Below are positions 49,127 through 56,706 of a stretch of 64,000 bases of DNA, piece by piece. The DNA comes from Bifidobacterium breve. GTDB taxonomy: Bacteria; Actinomycetota; Thermoleophilia; Solirubrobacterales; Solirubrobacteraceae. Every line of letters starts with the position of its first letter. Positions within the stretch are counted from its first letter, which is position 1. The stretch is taken from the NCBI GenBank assembly GCA_945878865.1, contig CAMCUD010000004.1, positions 124,001 to 188,000 of the forward strand, read 5' to 3'. Both the position numbers and the translations under genes were made by a program. Below the pieces are notes generated by a model. The model made no database searches and was not told the DNA's origin. It was given only the letters and a program-made list of their open reading frames with translations.

Positions 49127-50115
49127 CCCCGGTCGCCGCCCCGCCCGCGCGTGACGCGCACTACGAGGAGATGCTGCGGACCCTGTCCGAGGGATCCGTG
49201 CACATCCACTTCGACCCGTACGAGGACATCGCGTGGGATTCGCCCGAGCTGGCGATCTCGCCCGACGACCCGGCGTGGGTGCTCTCGCCCGAGCACGACC
49301 CGCTCGGCGCGACCGCGTGGTACCAGGCGCTGCCCGCCGAGCGCCAGCGCGAGATCGGCATGTGGCGCCTGGCCAACGCGATCCGCGTGGGCGCGGCGTT
49401 CGAGAGCATGCTCATCCGCGGGCTCATGCAGTTCGCGGTCGCGCTGCCCAACCAGTCGCCCGAGTTCCGGTACTGCCTCCACGAGATGACGGAGGAGTGC
49501 AACCACATCCAGATGTTCCAGGAGCTCGTCAACCGGATCGGCGTCGACGTCCCCGGCATGCGTCCCTGGCTGCGCTGGGCGTCGCCGGTGATCGGCGGCA
49601 TCCTGGCCGTCCGCCCGGTCTCGCTGATGATCGCGATCCTCGCCGGCGAGGAGCCCATCGACCACTACCAGAAGGCCCTGCTGCGTGACGAGGGCACCGT
49701 CCCCGCCGCGGTCCGCCGGACCATGGAGATCCACATCGCCGAGGAGGCGCGCCACATCTCCTTCGCCGGGGAGTTCCTGCGCCTGCGGCTGCGCAAGCTC
49801 GGGCCGGCCCAGCGCATGGCGCTGTCCGTCACGTTCCCGCTGACGATGCGCCTCGCGTGCGAGGAGATCATGACCATGCCGTGGCCCATGGCCAAGCGCC
49901 TGGGGATCCCGCGCGAGGTCTACCGCGAGGCGTTCTGGCGCAGCCCGAAGTCCCGCGAGATCATGGCGAGCTACTTCGGCGACATGCGCAAGCTCGCCAC
50001 GGAGACCGGCCTCATGACGCCGCTGGGCACGCGGGTGTGGAAGGCGCTGGGCATCTACGGCGAGCCGTCGCGCTACCGCGGCGAGCCCGACCGCACCGCG
50101 CGCGTCCTGGCCTGA
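49123..50115 (+). CDS. AurF-like di-iron N-oxygenase/hydroxylase
   Basis: A 330-residue non-heme di-iron protein of the AurF family (PF11583). The predicted ligands match AurF in order and spacing: E94, E125 and H128 (TEECNH), E177 (GEEP), then H204, E208 and H211 (HIAEEARH). AurF oxidises an aromatic amine to a nitro group; other members hydroxylate different substrates. No natural-product cluster surrounds it, so the substrate is open. It is coupled to the TetR gene before it and overlaps the ferredoxin-reductase gene after it (TGATG), which could supply electrons. Confidence 0.85.
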   Translation: MTPVAAPPARDAHYEEMLRTLSEGSVHIHFDPYEDIAWDSPELAISPDDPAWVLSPEHDPLGATAWYQALPAERQREIGMWRLANAIRVGAAFESMLIRGLMQFAVALPNQSPEFRYCLHEMTEECNHIQMFQELVNRIGVDVPGMRPWLRWASPVIGGILAVRPVSLMIAILAGEEPIDHYQKALLRDEGTVPAAVRRTMEIHIAEEARHISFAGEFLRLRLRKLGPAQRMALSVTFPLTMRLACEEIMTMPWPMAKRLGIPREVYREAFWRSPKSREIMASYFGDMRKLATETGLMTPLGTRVWKALGIYGEPSRYRGEPDRTARVLA

Positions 50116-51548
50116 TGGCGCACGTCGTCACGCAGTCGTGCGTCGGCGACGGGTCGTGCGTGTACGCGTGCCCCGTCAACTGCATCCAGCCGACGCCGGA
50201 CGACCCGCGGTTCGAGCTCGCGGAGATGCTGCACATCGACCCGGCGGCCTGTGTGGACTGCGGGGCGTGCGTCACGGCGTGCCCGGTTGACGCGATCAAG
50301 CCGCACGCCCGGCTGGCACCCGAAGAGCGGGCGTTCGAGGCGATCAACGCGGCGTTCCACCGCGAAGCGCGGCCGCGTCCGTTGCTCGCGCCCGTCCGCC
50401 CGCGCCTGCTCGTGCGCGACCACGGGGAGGACCTGCGCGTGGCGGTCGTCGGCTCGGGCCCGGCCGCGCTCTACGCCGCCGAGGAGGTCCTCACGATCCC
50501 CGGCGCGACCGTGTCCGTCTACGAGCGCCAGGACCGCCCGTACGGGCTCGTGCACGCGGGCGTCGCGCCGGACCACCGCCGCACCCGCCGCGTGAGCCGC
50601 CAGCTCGACACGATCCGCCGCCACCCGCGGCTGACGCTGCACCTCGGCGTCGAGGTCGGTCGCGACGTCACGCACGATCAGCTCACCGACACGCATCACG
50701 CCGTCATCTACGGCGTCGGTGCAGCGTCCGACCGGCGGCTGGAGATCCCCGGGGCCGATCTGCCCGGCGTGGTGCCCGCCACCGAGGCGGTCGCCTGGTA
50801 CAACGGCGCGCTCGGGTCGGACGGCACCAGGCTGAACCTGTCGGGCCGCCGCGTCGTCATCGTCGGCAACGGCAACGTCGCGCTCGACATCGCTCGGATC
50901 CTCGCGATGGATCCCGAGGCGCTCGCCGGCAGCGACATCGCGCCGGCCGCGCTCGACGTGCTCCGCGCCAGCGCCGTCGAGGAGGTGGTCGTGGTGGGCC
51001 GTCGCGGTCCCGAGCGCTCGGCCTTCACCCTCCCGGAGATCGTCGGCCTCACCGCGACGCCCGGCGTCGCCGTGCAGGTCGTGTCGGAGGAGCTGGCGGG
51101 CGCGCCGTCCGGCCCGAAGGTCGACCTCCTGCGCGGACTCGGCGCCCCCGCCGACGGGGCGCGGCGGATCGTCCTGCGGTACGGGCTAACTCCGGAGCGG
51201 GTGCTCGGCGCCGCGGAGGTCGAGGGGATCGCCTTCCGGCGCACCGCCGGCGACGGTGGGGAGACGTTCGCGACTGGGCTCGTGGTGCCGTCGATCGGCT
51301 ACCGCGGCGAGCCGGTGCCGGCGTTGCCGTACGACCCCGTCCGCGGCATCGTCCCCAACGACGAGGGCCGCGTCGTCGACCCCGTCACCGGCGCGCCGAT
51401 GCCCCGCACGTACGTCGTCGGGTGGGCCAAGCGCGGGCCGACCGGGTTCATCGGGACGAACAAGGGCTGCTCGCAGGACACGGTCGCCGCGCTCGTCGAC
51501 GACCACAACGCTGGGCTCCTGGGCGTCATGCGGCACCGGGCCGCGTGA
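50115..51548 (+). CDS. Ferredoxin-ferredoxin:NADP reductase fusion (FprB-type)
   Basis: A 477-residue fusion. Residues 1-65 are a 7Fe-type ferredoxin with C9, C15, C19, C46, C49, C52 and C56 (plus C23), fitting one 3Fe-4S and one 4Fe-4S cluster. Residues 105-470 form an adrenodoxin-reductase-like FAD/NADP domain with VAVVGSGPAALYAAEE, GLVHAGVAPDHRRTR, RVVIVGNGNVALDIAR and WAKRGPTGFIGTNKGCSQDT. This is the FprB layout of actinobacteria. It transfers electrons from NADPH to oxygenases and is the obvious partner of the AurF-like protein encoded immediately upstream. Confidence 0.92.
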   Translation: MAHVVTQSCVGDGSCVYACPVNCIQPTPDDPRFELAEMLHIDPAACVDCGACVTACPVDAIKPHARLAPEERAFEAINAAFHREARPRPLLAPVRPRLLVRDHGEDLRVAVVGSGPAALYAAEEVLTIPGATVSVYERQDRPYGLVHAGVAPDHRRTRRVSRQLDTIRRHPRLTLHLGVEVGRDVTHDQLTDTHHAVIYGVGAASDRRLEIPGADLPGVVPATEAVAWYNGALGSDGTRLNLSGRRVVIVGNGNVALDIARILAMDPEALAGSDIAPAALDVLRASAVEEVVVVGRRGPERSAFTLPEIVGLTATPGVAVQVVSEELAGAPSGPKVDLLRGLGAPADGARRIVLRYGLTPERVLGAAEVEGIAFRRTAGDGGETFATGLVVPSIGYRGEPVPALPYDPVRGIVPNDEGRVVDPVTGAPMPRTYVVGWAKRGPTGFIGTNKGCSQDTVAALVDDHNAGLLGVMRHRAA

Positions 51549-51912
51549 CGACGACCTCGCCCGTCATCTGCGGGTGGATGGTGCACTGGTAGCGCATCGT
51601 CCCGACCTTCTCAGCGGTCCACGTGTACGTCGTCCCCGGCGGGATCGCGGCCGACGCCGGGGAGTTCGTCATCCCCTTGCCCGCCACCGTGTGGTCGGTC
51701 TGCCCGTCGTTGCGCCACGTGACGGTCTCGCCCTTGGCGATGGTGATGGTCTCCGGCTGGAAGTCGTTGTCCTGGATGGCGACGGTGACCCCCGGCCCGG
51801 CCGCGGGATTCGCGTTGCGGGTGGGCGTGGGCGCCGTCGCGGCGGTCTCGTCATCGCCGCCTCCGCACGCGGCGAGCGCGAGGGCGGCGAGAAGTGGGGC
51901 AGCACGGCGCAT
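51526..51912 (-). CDS. Cupredoxin-domain (plastocyanin-like) lipoprotein
   Basis: A 128-residue lipoprotein with lipobox LALAAC (lipid Cys16) and a Thr/Ala-rich spacer, then a blue-copper domain. The type 1 copper ligands are H74 (TDHTVAG), C110, H113 and M116 (YQCTIHPQM). The block QDNDFQPETITIAKGETVTWRN is typical of plastocyanin/amicyanin. It probably carries electrons at the outer membrane face to a terminal oxidase or a copper enzyme that is not in this window. Its end overlaps the reductase gene by 23 bases in convergent orientation. Confidence 0.88.
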   Translation of the reverse strand: MRRAAPLLAALALAACGGGDDETAATAPTPTRNANPAAGPGVTVAIQDNDFQPETITIAKGETVTWRNDGQTDHTVAGKGMTNSPASAAIPPGTTYTWTAEKVGTMRYQCTIHPQMTGEVVVTRPGAA

Positions 51913-51966
51913 GCGCGGGACCGTACCGCGCTGAGCGTCCGATCGCCGTCGCTCTGACGACGGTGA

Positions 51967-52626
51967 TCAGACGTTCGCCGGCACGATGACCGGCGGGTGG
52001 TCGGACAGCGGACCGCGGGGCGGGACCTCGCGGCGGCCCGTGGCCTCCACACCGCGGCCGAGGACATGGTCGACGCCGCGCCCGCCGAGGTGGTGGAAAC
52101 CCTCGATCGCCGGGTCCTCGACGTTGCAGTCGCCGCCGAGGATCGCCGGCGCGGCCCCGGCCCACTCGCGCACGGCGGCGCCGGCCCGGGCGAGGTCCTT
52201 CCGGGTCTCGCTGTGCGGACGCACCTGCGCATGGATGTTCGCCACCCACAGCCCGCCGTCGAGACGCACGCCGTGGACGACCCGGCGCTCCGGGCGCCAG
52301 CGCAGCCGCAGCCGCCGGTGCTCCACGATGCGCGAGCCGCGCACGAGGATCGCGTTGCACCCGCCGCCGCCGGACTTGATCACGTCCGGCCACCGCACGG
52401 CCGCCCAGCGGCGCAGCGGCAGCAGCTCGTTGCGCGACGTCAGCGCCATCCGCGCGCTCGCCCCGCACGCCCGCCCGAGGGGCGCCGGCCACCACGGCGG
52501 CACCTCCTGCAGCAACGCGACGTCCCAGTCCCAGCCGGCGAGCGCCTCGGCGAACTGTTCGAACAGGTCACGCCCGGCCGGCGGCTCGGCGCGGCCGTGG
52601 TAGAGGTTCCAGGTCAGGATCCGCAT
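51967..52626 (-). CDS. Endonuclease/exonuclease/phosphatase family protein
   Basis: A 219-residue EEP-fold protein: MRILTWNLYHG (metal-binding Asn), LLQEVPPWW (Glu), VANIHAQV, GGDCNVEDPA (Asp/Asn) and a terminal LSDHPPVIV with the catalytic Asp-His pair. The fold includes DNase I, exonuclease III and sphingomyelinase-like phosphodiesterases; the short length and poor DNA-binding loops leave the substrate open. No signal peptide is seen. Its start codon is only 21 bases from the divergent argF TTG, so their promoters overlap. Confidence 0.82.
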   Translation of the reverse strand: MRILTWNLYHGRAEPPAGRDLFEQFAEALAGWDWDVALLQEVPPWWPAPLGRACGASARMALTSRNELLPLRRWAAVRWPDVIKSGGGGCNAILVRGSRIVEHRRLRLRWRPERRVVHGVRLDGGLWVANIHAQVRPHSETRKDLARAGAAVREWAGAAPAILGGDCNVEDPAIEGFHHLGGRGVDHVLGRGVEATGRREVPPRGPLSDHPPVIVPANV

Positions 52627-52634
52627 CCGGTGTC

Positions 52635-52640
52635 TATCCT
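52635..52640 (+). promoter_or_regulatory. -10 box TATCCT of argF
   Basis: TATCCT ends 7 bases before the TTG start of argF and lies within the 21-base gap to the divergent EEP gene. It supports the rare TTG as the true start. Confidence 0.5.
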
Positions 52641-52647
52641 CTCGCGC

Positions 52648-53526
52648 TTGCCGCGCCACCTGCTCACCGGACTGGAACTCGGCCCCGACGACCTCGGCGA
52701 GGTCCTTGAGCGCGCCGTCGCGCTGAAGGCCGCGCCGCACGCGTCCCGCGCGCTGGAGGGCCGCTCGGTCGCGCTCATCTTCCAGAAGCCGTCGACCCGC
52801 ACCCGTCTGAGCTTCGAGGCCGGCATCGTCGAGCTCGGCGGCCACCCGATGCTGCTGCGCCCCGACGAGATGCAGCTCTCGCGCGGCGAGTCCGTGAGGG
52901 ACACCGCCCTCGTCCTGTCGCGGCACGTCGCCGCGGTCGGCGTGCGCACCGGGCCGGACGCGCTGCTCGAGGAGCTCGCCGAGCACGCCTCGATCCCCGT
53001 CTTCAACATGCTCACCGCCGGGCACCACCCGTGTCAGGCCGTCGCGGATCTCCTCACGCTCAAGGAGGAGTTCGGCGCGCTCGACGGGCTGAAGCTCGCC
53101 TACGTCGGCGACGGCAACAACGTCGCGCGGTCGCTCGTGCTCATCGGGCAGCTCGCCGGGGTGGAGGTCGCCGTCGCCTCGCCCGCCGGCTACACGCTGA
53201 CCGACGCGCCTGGCGCGATCCTCACCGAGGATCCGGCCGAGGCCGTCGCCGGCGCCCACGCGGTGTACACCGACGTGTGGGTCTCGATGGGCGACGAGGA
53301 CACCGCCGACGCACGCCGCGAGGCCCTCGCGCCGTACCGGATCGACGACGCCCTGCTCGCGAAGGCGGCCCCGGGCGCCATCGCGCTGCACTGCCTGCCG
53401 GCCCACCCGGGCGAGGAGATCACCACGGACGTCCTCTACGGCGAGCGCCAGCGCATCTGGGACCAGGCCGAGAATCGGCGGCACGCGCAGAAGGCCCTGT
53501 TGGAGTGGCTCGTTCCAGCGGGCTGA
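52648..53526 (+). CDS. argF: Ornithine carbamoyltransferase
   Basis: A 292-residue transferase making citrulline from ornithine and carbamoyl phosphate in arginine biosynthesis. The carbamoyl-phosphate site is FQKPSTRTRLSF (STRTR), followed by HPCQAVADLLT (HPxQ) and the ornithine-side YVGDGNNVARSL, VWVSMGD and HCLPAHPGEE. The start is TTG at 52648, in phase with the conserved LPRHLLTGLEL sequence and 7 bases after a TATCCT box. No other arg genes or ArgR box are in the window. A phasin-like gene follows 31 bases downstream with its own -10 box. Confidence 0.94.
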   Translation: MPRHLLTGLELGPDDLGEVLERAVALKAAPHASRALEGRSVALIFQKPSTRTRLSFEAGIVELGGHPMLLRPDEMQLSRGESVRDTALVLSRHVAAVGVRTGPDALLEELAEHASIPVFNMLTAGHHPCQAVADLLTLKEEFGALDGLKLAYVGDGNNVARSLVLIGQLAGVEVAVASPAGYTLTDAPGAILTEDPAEAVAGAHAVYTDVWVSMGDEDTADARREALAPYRIDDALLAKAAPGAIALHCLPAHPGEEITTDVLYGERQRIWDQAENRRHAQKALLEWLVPAG

Positions 53527-53544
53527 CGTCGCACCCGAAGTGGG

Positions 53545-53550
53545 TATGGT
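53545..53550 (+). promoter_or_regulatory. -10 box TATGGT of the 53558 gene
   Basis: TATGGT ends 7 bases before the GTG at 53558. An in-frame ATG lies within this box and would be an unlikely start. Confidence 0.4.
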
Positions 53551-53557
53551 CCGGCAG

Positions 53558-53971
53558 GTGACGCAGCCGCGGAAAACGCCCGCCCGGCGCACCGAGGAGG
53601 ACGGCGGGCTGAAGGAGGCCGTGACGAAGGGCGTCGCGGTGCCCTTCGATCGCCTGCAGGAGGCGCTCGACGACGCCGTCCGCCGCGGGCGGATGCAGCG
53701 GCGCGACGCCGAGGAGCTCGCCGCGCGCCTGCTGGCGACCGTCGGCGGTGCCGCCCAGGAGCTCGTCGGCAACGTCGTCCGCGGGCTAGGTGGCGAAGGA
53801 TCGTCCACCGGCGCCCTGCCGATCGACGACTACGAGACCCTGACCGCCGCGCAGGTCACCCAGAAGCTCGACGCGCTCACCGAGGCGCAGCTGCGGCGGG
53901 TCCGCGATCACGAGGTGCACCACGCCAACCGCGTGTCCGTGCTCCGCGCGATCGACAAGCAGCTCGGCTGA
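53558..53971 (+). CDS. Helical phasin-like protein with C-terminal helical motif
   Basis: A 137-residue protein from GTG 53558. The N-terminal part (AVTKGVAVPFDRLQEALDDAV and AEELAARLLATVGGAAQELV) is an amphipathic helical bundle like the phasins of polyhydroxyalkanoate granules. The C-terminal part (DDYETLTAAQVTQKLDALTE, then LRRVRDHEVHHANRVSVLRAI) is a helical motif seen in several actinobacterial proteins of unknown function. Granule association is a weak inference, as no PHA synthase is nearby. It is followed 21 bases later by the methyltransferase gene. Confidence 0.6.
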   Translation: MTQPRKTPARRTEEDGGLKEAVTKGVAVPFDRLQEALDDAVRRGRMQRRDAEELAARLLATVGGAAQELVGNVVRGLGGEGSSTGALPIDDYETLTAAQVTQKLDALTEAQLRRVRDHEVHHANRVSVLRAIDKQLG

Positions 53972-53992
53972 TCTCCTACCGTGATGGGTCGC

Positions 53993-55363
53993 ATGTCGGC
54001 CCCCGTGAACACCTCAGCGCGCCCCGAGCGCGGCCAAGAGCTCGAACTGACGATCGACGATCTCGCCTTCGGCGGCAACGGCGTCGCGCGCCTCGAGGGC
54101 TACGTGCTGTTCGTCCAGGGCGCGATCCCCGGCGACAAGGTCCGCGCGGTGGTCACGAAGCGCAAGCGCCACTACGGCGAAGCGCGCACGGTCGAGCTCA
54201 TCAGCGGCGGGCCGGACCGGATCGCCCCGATCGCCGACCACCCGGGCGCGCCCTGGCAGATCCTCACGCACGCCAAGCAGCTGGAGATCAAGCAGGCGCA
54301 GGTCGAGGACGCGCTCACGCGGATCGGCAAGCTCTCCGGCTTCGAGATGCAGGAGATCGTCCCGGCCGTCGAGCCGTGGCGGTATCGCAACAAGCTCGAG
54401 TACTCGTTCGGCGCGGACCCCGAGGGCGAACTGGTCTGCGGCTTCCACGCGCCCGGCTCGTGGGAGACGATCGTCGGGCTCGACGACTGCCTGCTGGCCT
54501 CCGAGGCGGGCAACCGGGTCCGCGAGCAGGTGCTCGCGTGGGCGCGCGAGCAGGGGCTCAGCCCCTTCGACCGCCGCACCCACACGGGCCTGCTGCGCAA
54601 CCTCGTGGTCCGCGAGGGGCGGCGCACCGGGGAGCTGCAGGCGCGGCTCGTCGTCGCCGACGGGGACGAAGCCGAGCGGATCGACACCGACAGCCTGCAT
54701 CGTGCGGTCGAGGCCGACGCGATCATGATCACCCGCACCGATGCGCTGGGCGAGACCACGGCCGGCGGCGACACTGAGATCGTCATCGGCCCGCCGAAGC
54801 TCACTGAGGAGCTGTGCGGCCTGACGTTCGGCATCTCGCCGACGGCGTTCTTCCAGACGAACACGGAGATGGCTGAGCGGCTGTACGGCGTCGCCGCCGA
54901 TGTCGCGGACCTCCAGGGCTGGGAGCGCGTCTACGACCTCTTCTGCGGGATCGGGACGGTCGGCCTCTCGCTGGCGCAGCGCGCCGGAGAGATCTGGGGC
55001 ATCGAGATCGTCGAGGAGGCCGTCGCCGACGCGATCGAGAACGCCCGCCGCAACGACGTCTCGAACGCGAAGTTCTTCGCCGGCGACGTGCGGCTGGCGC
55101 TGCGCGATCTCGTCGAGCGCGCGTCGCGCCCGGACGTCGTCGTCGTGGACCCGCCCCGCGCGGGCCTGTCGCAGAAGGTCGTGCGGCGGATCATCGAGGC
55201 GAACCCGAAGCGGGTCGTCTACATCAGCTGCAACCCGACGACGCTCGCGCCGAACGCCGCGCAGCTCGTCGAGGCCGGGTACGTGCTGCGGCGCGTGCGG
55301 CCGGTCGACATGTTCCCGCAGACGCCGCACATCGAGTGCGTCGCGCTGCTGGAGCGCGGCTGA
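53993..55363 (+). CDS. Class I RNA m5U methyltransferase (RlmD/TrmA type, without Fe-S cluster)
   Basis: A 456-residue enzyme. An N-terminal TRAM RNA-binding domain (LELTIDDLAFGGNGVARLEG) precedes a central domain and the SAM fold (VYDLFCGIGTVGLSLAQRA, VVVDPPRAG). The catalytic cysteine is near residue 413 in YISCNPTTLAPN. It methylates C5 of a specific uridine in 23S rRNA or tRNA. The usual iron-sulfur cysteines before the WQ motif are missing: the segment reads HPGAPWQILTHAKQLEIKQ. Start choice is ATG 53993, 10 bases after TACCGT; ATG 53984 or GTG 53981 are possible. The exact target base cannot be told from sequence. Confidence 0.87.
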   Translation: MSAPVNTSARPERGQELELTIDDLAFGGNGVARLEGYVLFVQGAIPGDKVRAVVTKRKRHYGEARTVELISGGPDRIAPIADHPGAPWQILTHAKQLEIKQAQVEDALTRIGKLSGFEMQEIVPAVEPWRYRNKLEYSFGADPEGELVCGFHAPGSWETIVGLDDCLLASEAGNRVREQVLAWAREQGLSPFDRRTHTGLLRNLVVREGRRTGELQARLVVADGDEAERIDTDSLHRAVEADAIMITRTDALGETTAGGDTEIVIGPPKLTEELCGLTFGISPTAFFQTNTEMAERLYGVAADVADLQGWERVYDLFCGIGTVGLSLAQRAGEIWGIEIVEEAVADAIENARRNDVSNAKFFAGDVRLALRDLVERASRPDVVVVDPPRAGLSQKVVRRIIEANPKRVVYISCNPTTLAPNAAQLVEAGYVLRRVRPVDMFPQTPHIECVALLERG

Positions 55364-55366
55364 CCC

Positions 55367-55795
55367 TCAGCGCCCCGCCGACGGCATGTCGCGCAGCATC
55401 GAGCCCTCGCCCGCGGCGATGAGGCCGCGGTCGCCCACGGCGGCCAGGCGCATGCTGCACGGCTTCTGCGGCCCGACGCCGCCGAGCGCGCCGACCACCG
55501 CCTGCAGCTCGAGCGACGGCGTCGTGAGCAGCGGGTTCTGATCCTCCTGCGGGTACTCAAAGAGCGTGTCCGGATGCTTCTTCGTCGCGTCGATGAGGAG
55601 CTGCAGCTTGGGCTGGATCGCCTCCTCCTGCACCCGGGTCAGCGGCCCGCGCTGGCAGGCGCCGAGGATCGCGATCGACGCCGCCGCGAGCTTCGAGCCC
55701 TCGGACTTCGGCAGCTGCTTCGGGACGCCGGGCGTCCCGCAGCCGGCCAGGAGCGCCGCCGCGGCGAGCGCGCCGGCGGCGCGGCGGGTCCTCAC
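55367..55795 (-). CDS. Hypothetical lipoprotein
   Basis: A 142-residue exported lipoprotein: signal VRTRRAAGALAAAALLAGC, lipid cysteine 19. The mature part has GTPGVPKQLPKSEGSKLAAAS, then ILGACQRGPLTRVQEEAIQP and a helical body ending MLRDMPSAGR. No family is recognised. Two further cysteines may form a disulfide. GTG at 55795 overlaps the YceH stop by GTGA, so it is co-translated with it. Confidence 0.65.
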   Translation of the reverse strand: MRTRRAAGALAAAALLAGCGTPGVPKQLPKSEGSKLAAASIAILGACQRGPLTRVQEEAIQPKLQLLIDATKKHPDTLFEYPQEDQNPLLTTPSLELQAVVGALGGVGPQKPCSMRLAAVGDRGLIAAGEGSMLRDMPSAGR

Positions 55796-56421
55796 GCGCC
55801 GAGCTCCGCGCGCAGCTCGGCCAGCTCCCGGCGCAGCGCGGCGACCTCGGCTTCGAGGCGATCGAGGCGATCGTCGTCGACGGGTGCGGGAGCCGGAGCC
55901 GGAGCGGGCGCCTGCGCGACCGCGCGTACGTCGCCTTCCTCCTGCTCGCCGCCGAGCAGCTGGCGGTAGCGCTGCTCCTTCTGCCCCGGCCGGCGCTCGA
56001 GCAGCTCCACGAGATCGCGCTCGATGAGGCCGTCGATCGTGGTGTGCAGATCGTCCTCCGACGCGAAGTCGTAGAGGCGCTGGGTGCGGGTGCGCAGCTC
56101 GTTGAACGTCTGCGGGCCGCGGAGCATCATCGGCGTGAGCACCGCGAGCTGCGCGGTGTCGAGCTCGAGGGCCTCGTCGAGGAGATGCCGGTACTTCGGC
56201 GCGCGGCTCGCGCTGGCCAGCCGGGTCCAGCGGCGCTGCGCGAGCCGCTGGAGCGCGTCGCGGATCGTCGCGTCGTCGTAGTCGACGACCGGCTCGCGGC
56301 TCGTCGTCTGGTTGCAGGCCGCGCGCAGCGCATTGAGCGTGAGCGGGTAGACGTCCGGGGTCGTGCGCTGCTTCTCCAAGAGGCAGCCGAGCACCCGGAT
56401 CTCGACGGCATCGGGCTCCAT
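55792..56421 (-). CDS. YceH family protein (DUF480/UPF0502)
   Basis: A 209-residue protein with two winged-helix-like units: VEIRVLGCLLEKQRTTPDVYPLTLNAL and CNQTTSREPV, then APKYRHLLDEAL and LAVLTPMMLRGPQTFNELRTRT. These are hallmarks of the YceH family, whose exact role is unknown. The C-terminus adds an Ala/Pro linker and a coiled coil (RLDRLEAEVAALRRELAELRAEL). ATG at 56421 starts it. The region upstream (56422-56706) holds strong hairpins shared with the divergent quinone oxidoreductase gene. Confidence 0.85.
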   Translation of the reverse strand: MEPDAVEIRVLGCLLEKQRTTPDVYPLTLNALRAACNQTTSREPVVDYDDATIRDALQRLAQRRWTRLASASRAPKYRHLLDEALELDTAQLAVLTPMMLRGPQTFNELRTRTQRLYDFASEDDLHTTIDGLIERDLVELLERRPGQKEQRYRQLLGGEQEEGDVRAVAQAPAPAPAPAPVDDDRLDRLEAEVAALRRELAELRAELGA

Positions 56422-56459
56422 GCCCGCGAACGGTAGCGGGGCGGCACGGCGGTGCAGCG

Positions 56460-56491
56460 GGCCGGCGCCGTCATCATGACCGGCGCCGGCC
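56460..56491. repeat. 11-bp perfect GC inverted repeat in the yceH-quinone oxidoreductase gap
   Basis: GGCCGGCGCCG at 56460-56470 and its reverse complement at 56481-56491 form a stem around a TCATCATGAC loop. It lies 39 bases upstream of the YceH ATG. It may be an untranslated-region structure or a protein site; it is too far from a gene end to be a terminator. Confidence 0.4.
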
Positions 56492-56564
56492 GCTGGAGCG
56501 CATCGCCATCCTGGGGAGACGGCGTGCAGGCCGGGGGTCTGGGGTGCGACCCCGGCGGCATGAG

Positions 56565-56588
56565 CCGGGCCGGGTTCCCCCGGCCCGG
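56565..56588. repeat. 10-bp perfect hairpin with TTCC loop
   Basis: CCGGGCCGGG and CCCGGCCCGG pair perfectly over 10 bases with a 4-base TTCC loop. It sits mid-way in the 285-base gap 56422-56706 between two divergent genes. The rest of that gap has further GC-rich partial repeats and no reading frame I can support. Confidence 0.4.
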
Positions 56589-56693
56589 AATTCCTGGACA
56601 AGCCTCGCTGACCGGTCGGGCCGGGGATACGGCCGGGGAGTCCCACTTCGCGGTGCGCGGGTTGGCCGCCCGGTCCAACCGGGATCCGCCGCG

Positions 56694-56699
56694 TAGACT
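56694..56699 (+). promoter_or_regulatory. -10 box TAGACT of the quinone oxidoreductase gene
   Basis: TAGACT ends 7 bases before the GTG at 56707; no ribosome binding site lies in between. Confidence 0.5.
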
Positions 56700-56706
56700 C
56701 GCCGCC

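Noticed and set aside
56422-56706. Cobalamin riboswitch, RNase P RNA or SRP RNA in the structured gap
   Set aside because: None of the conserved words of those RNAs could be found; only stem-loops are visible.
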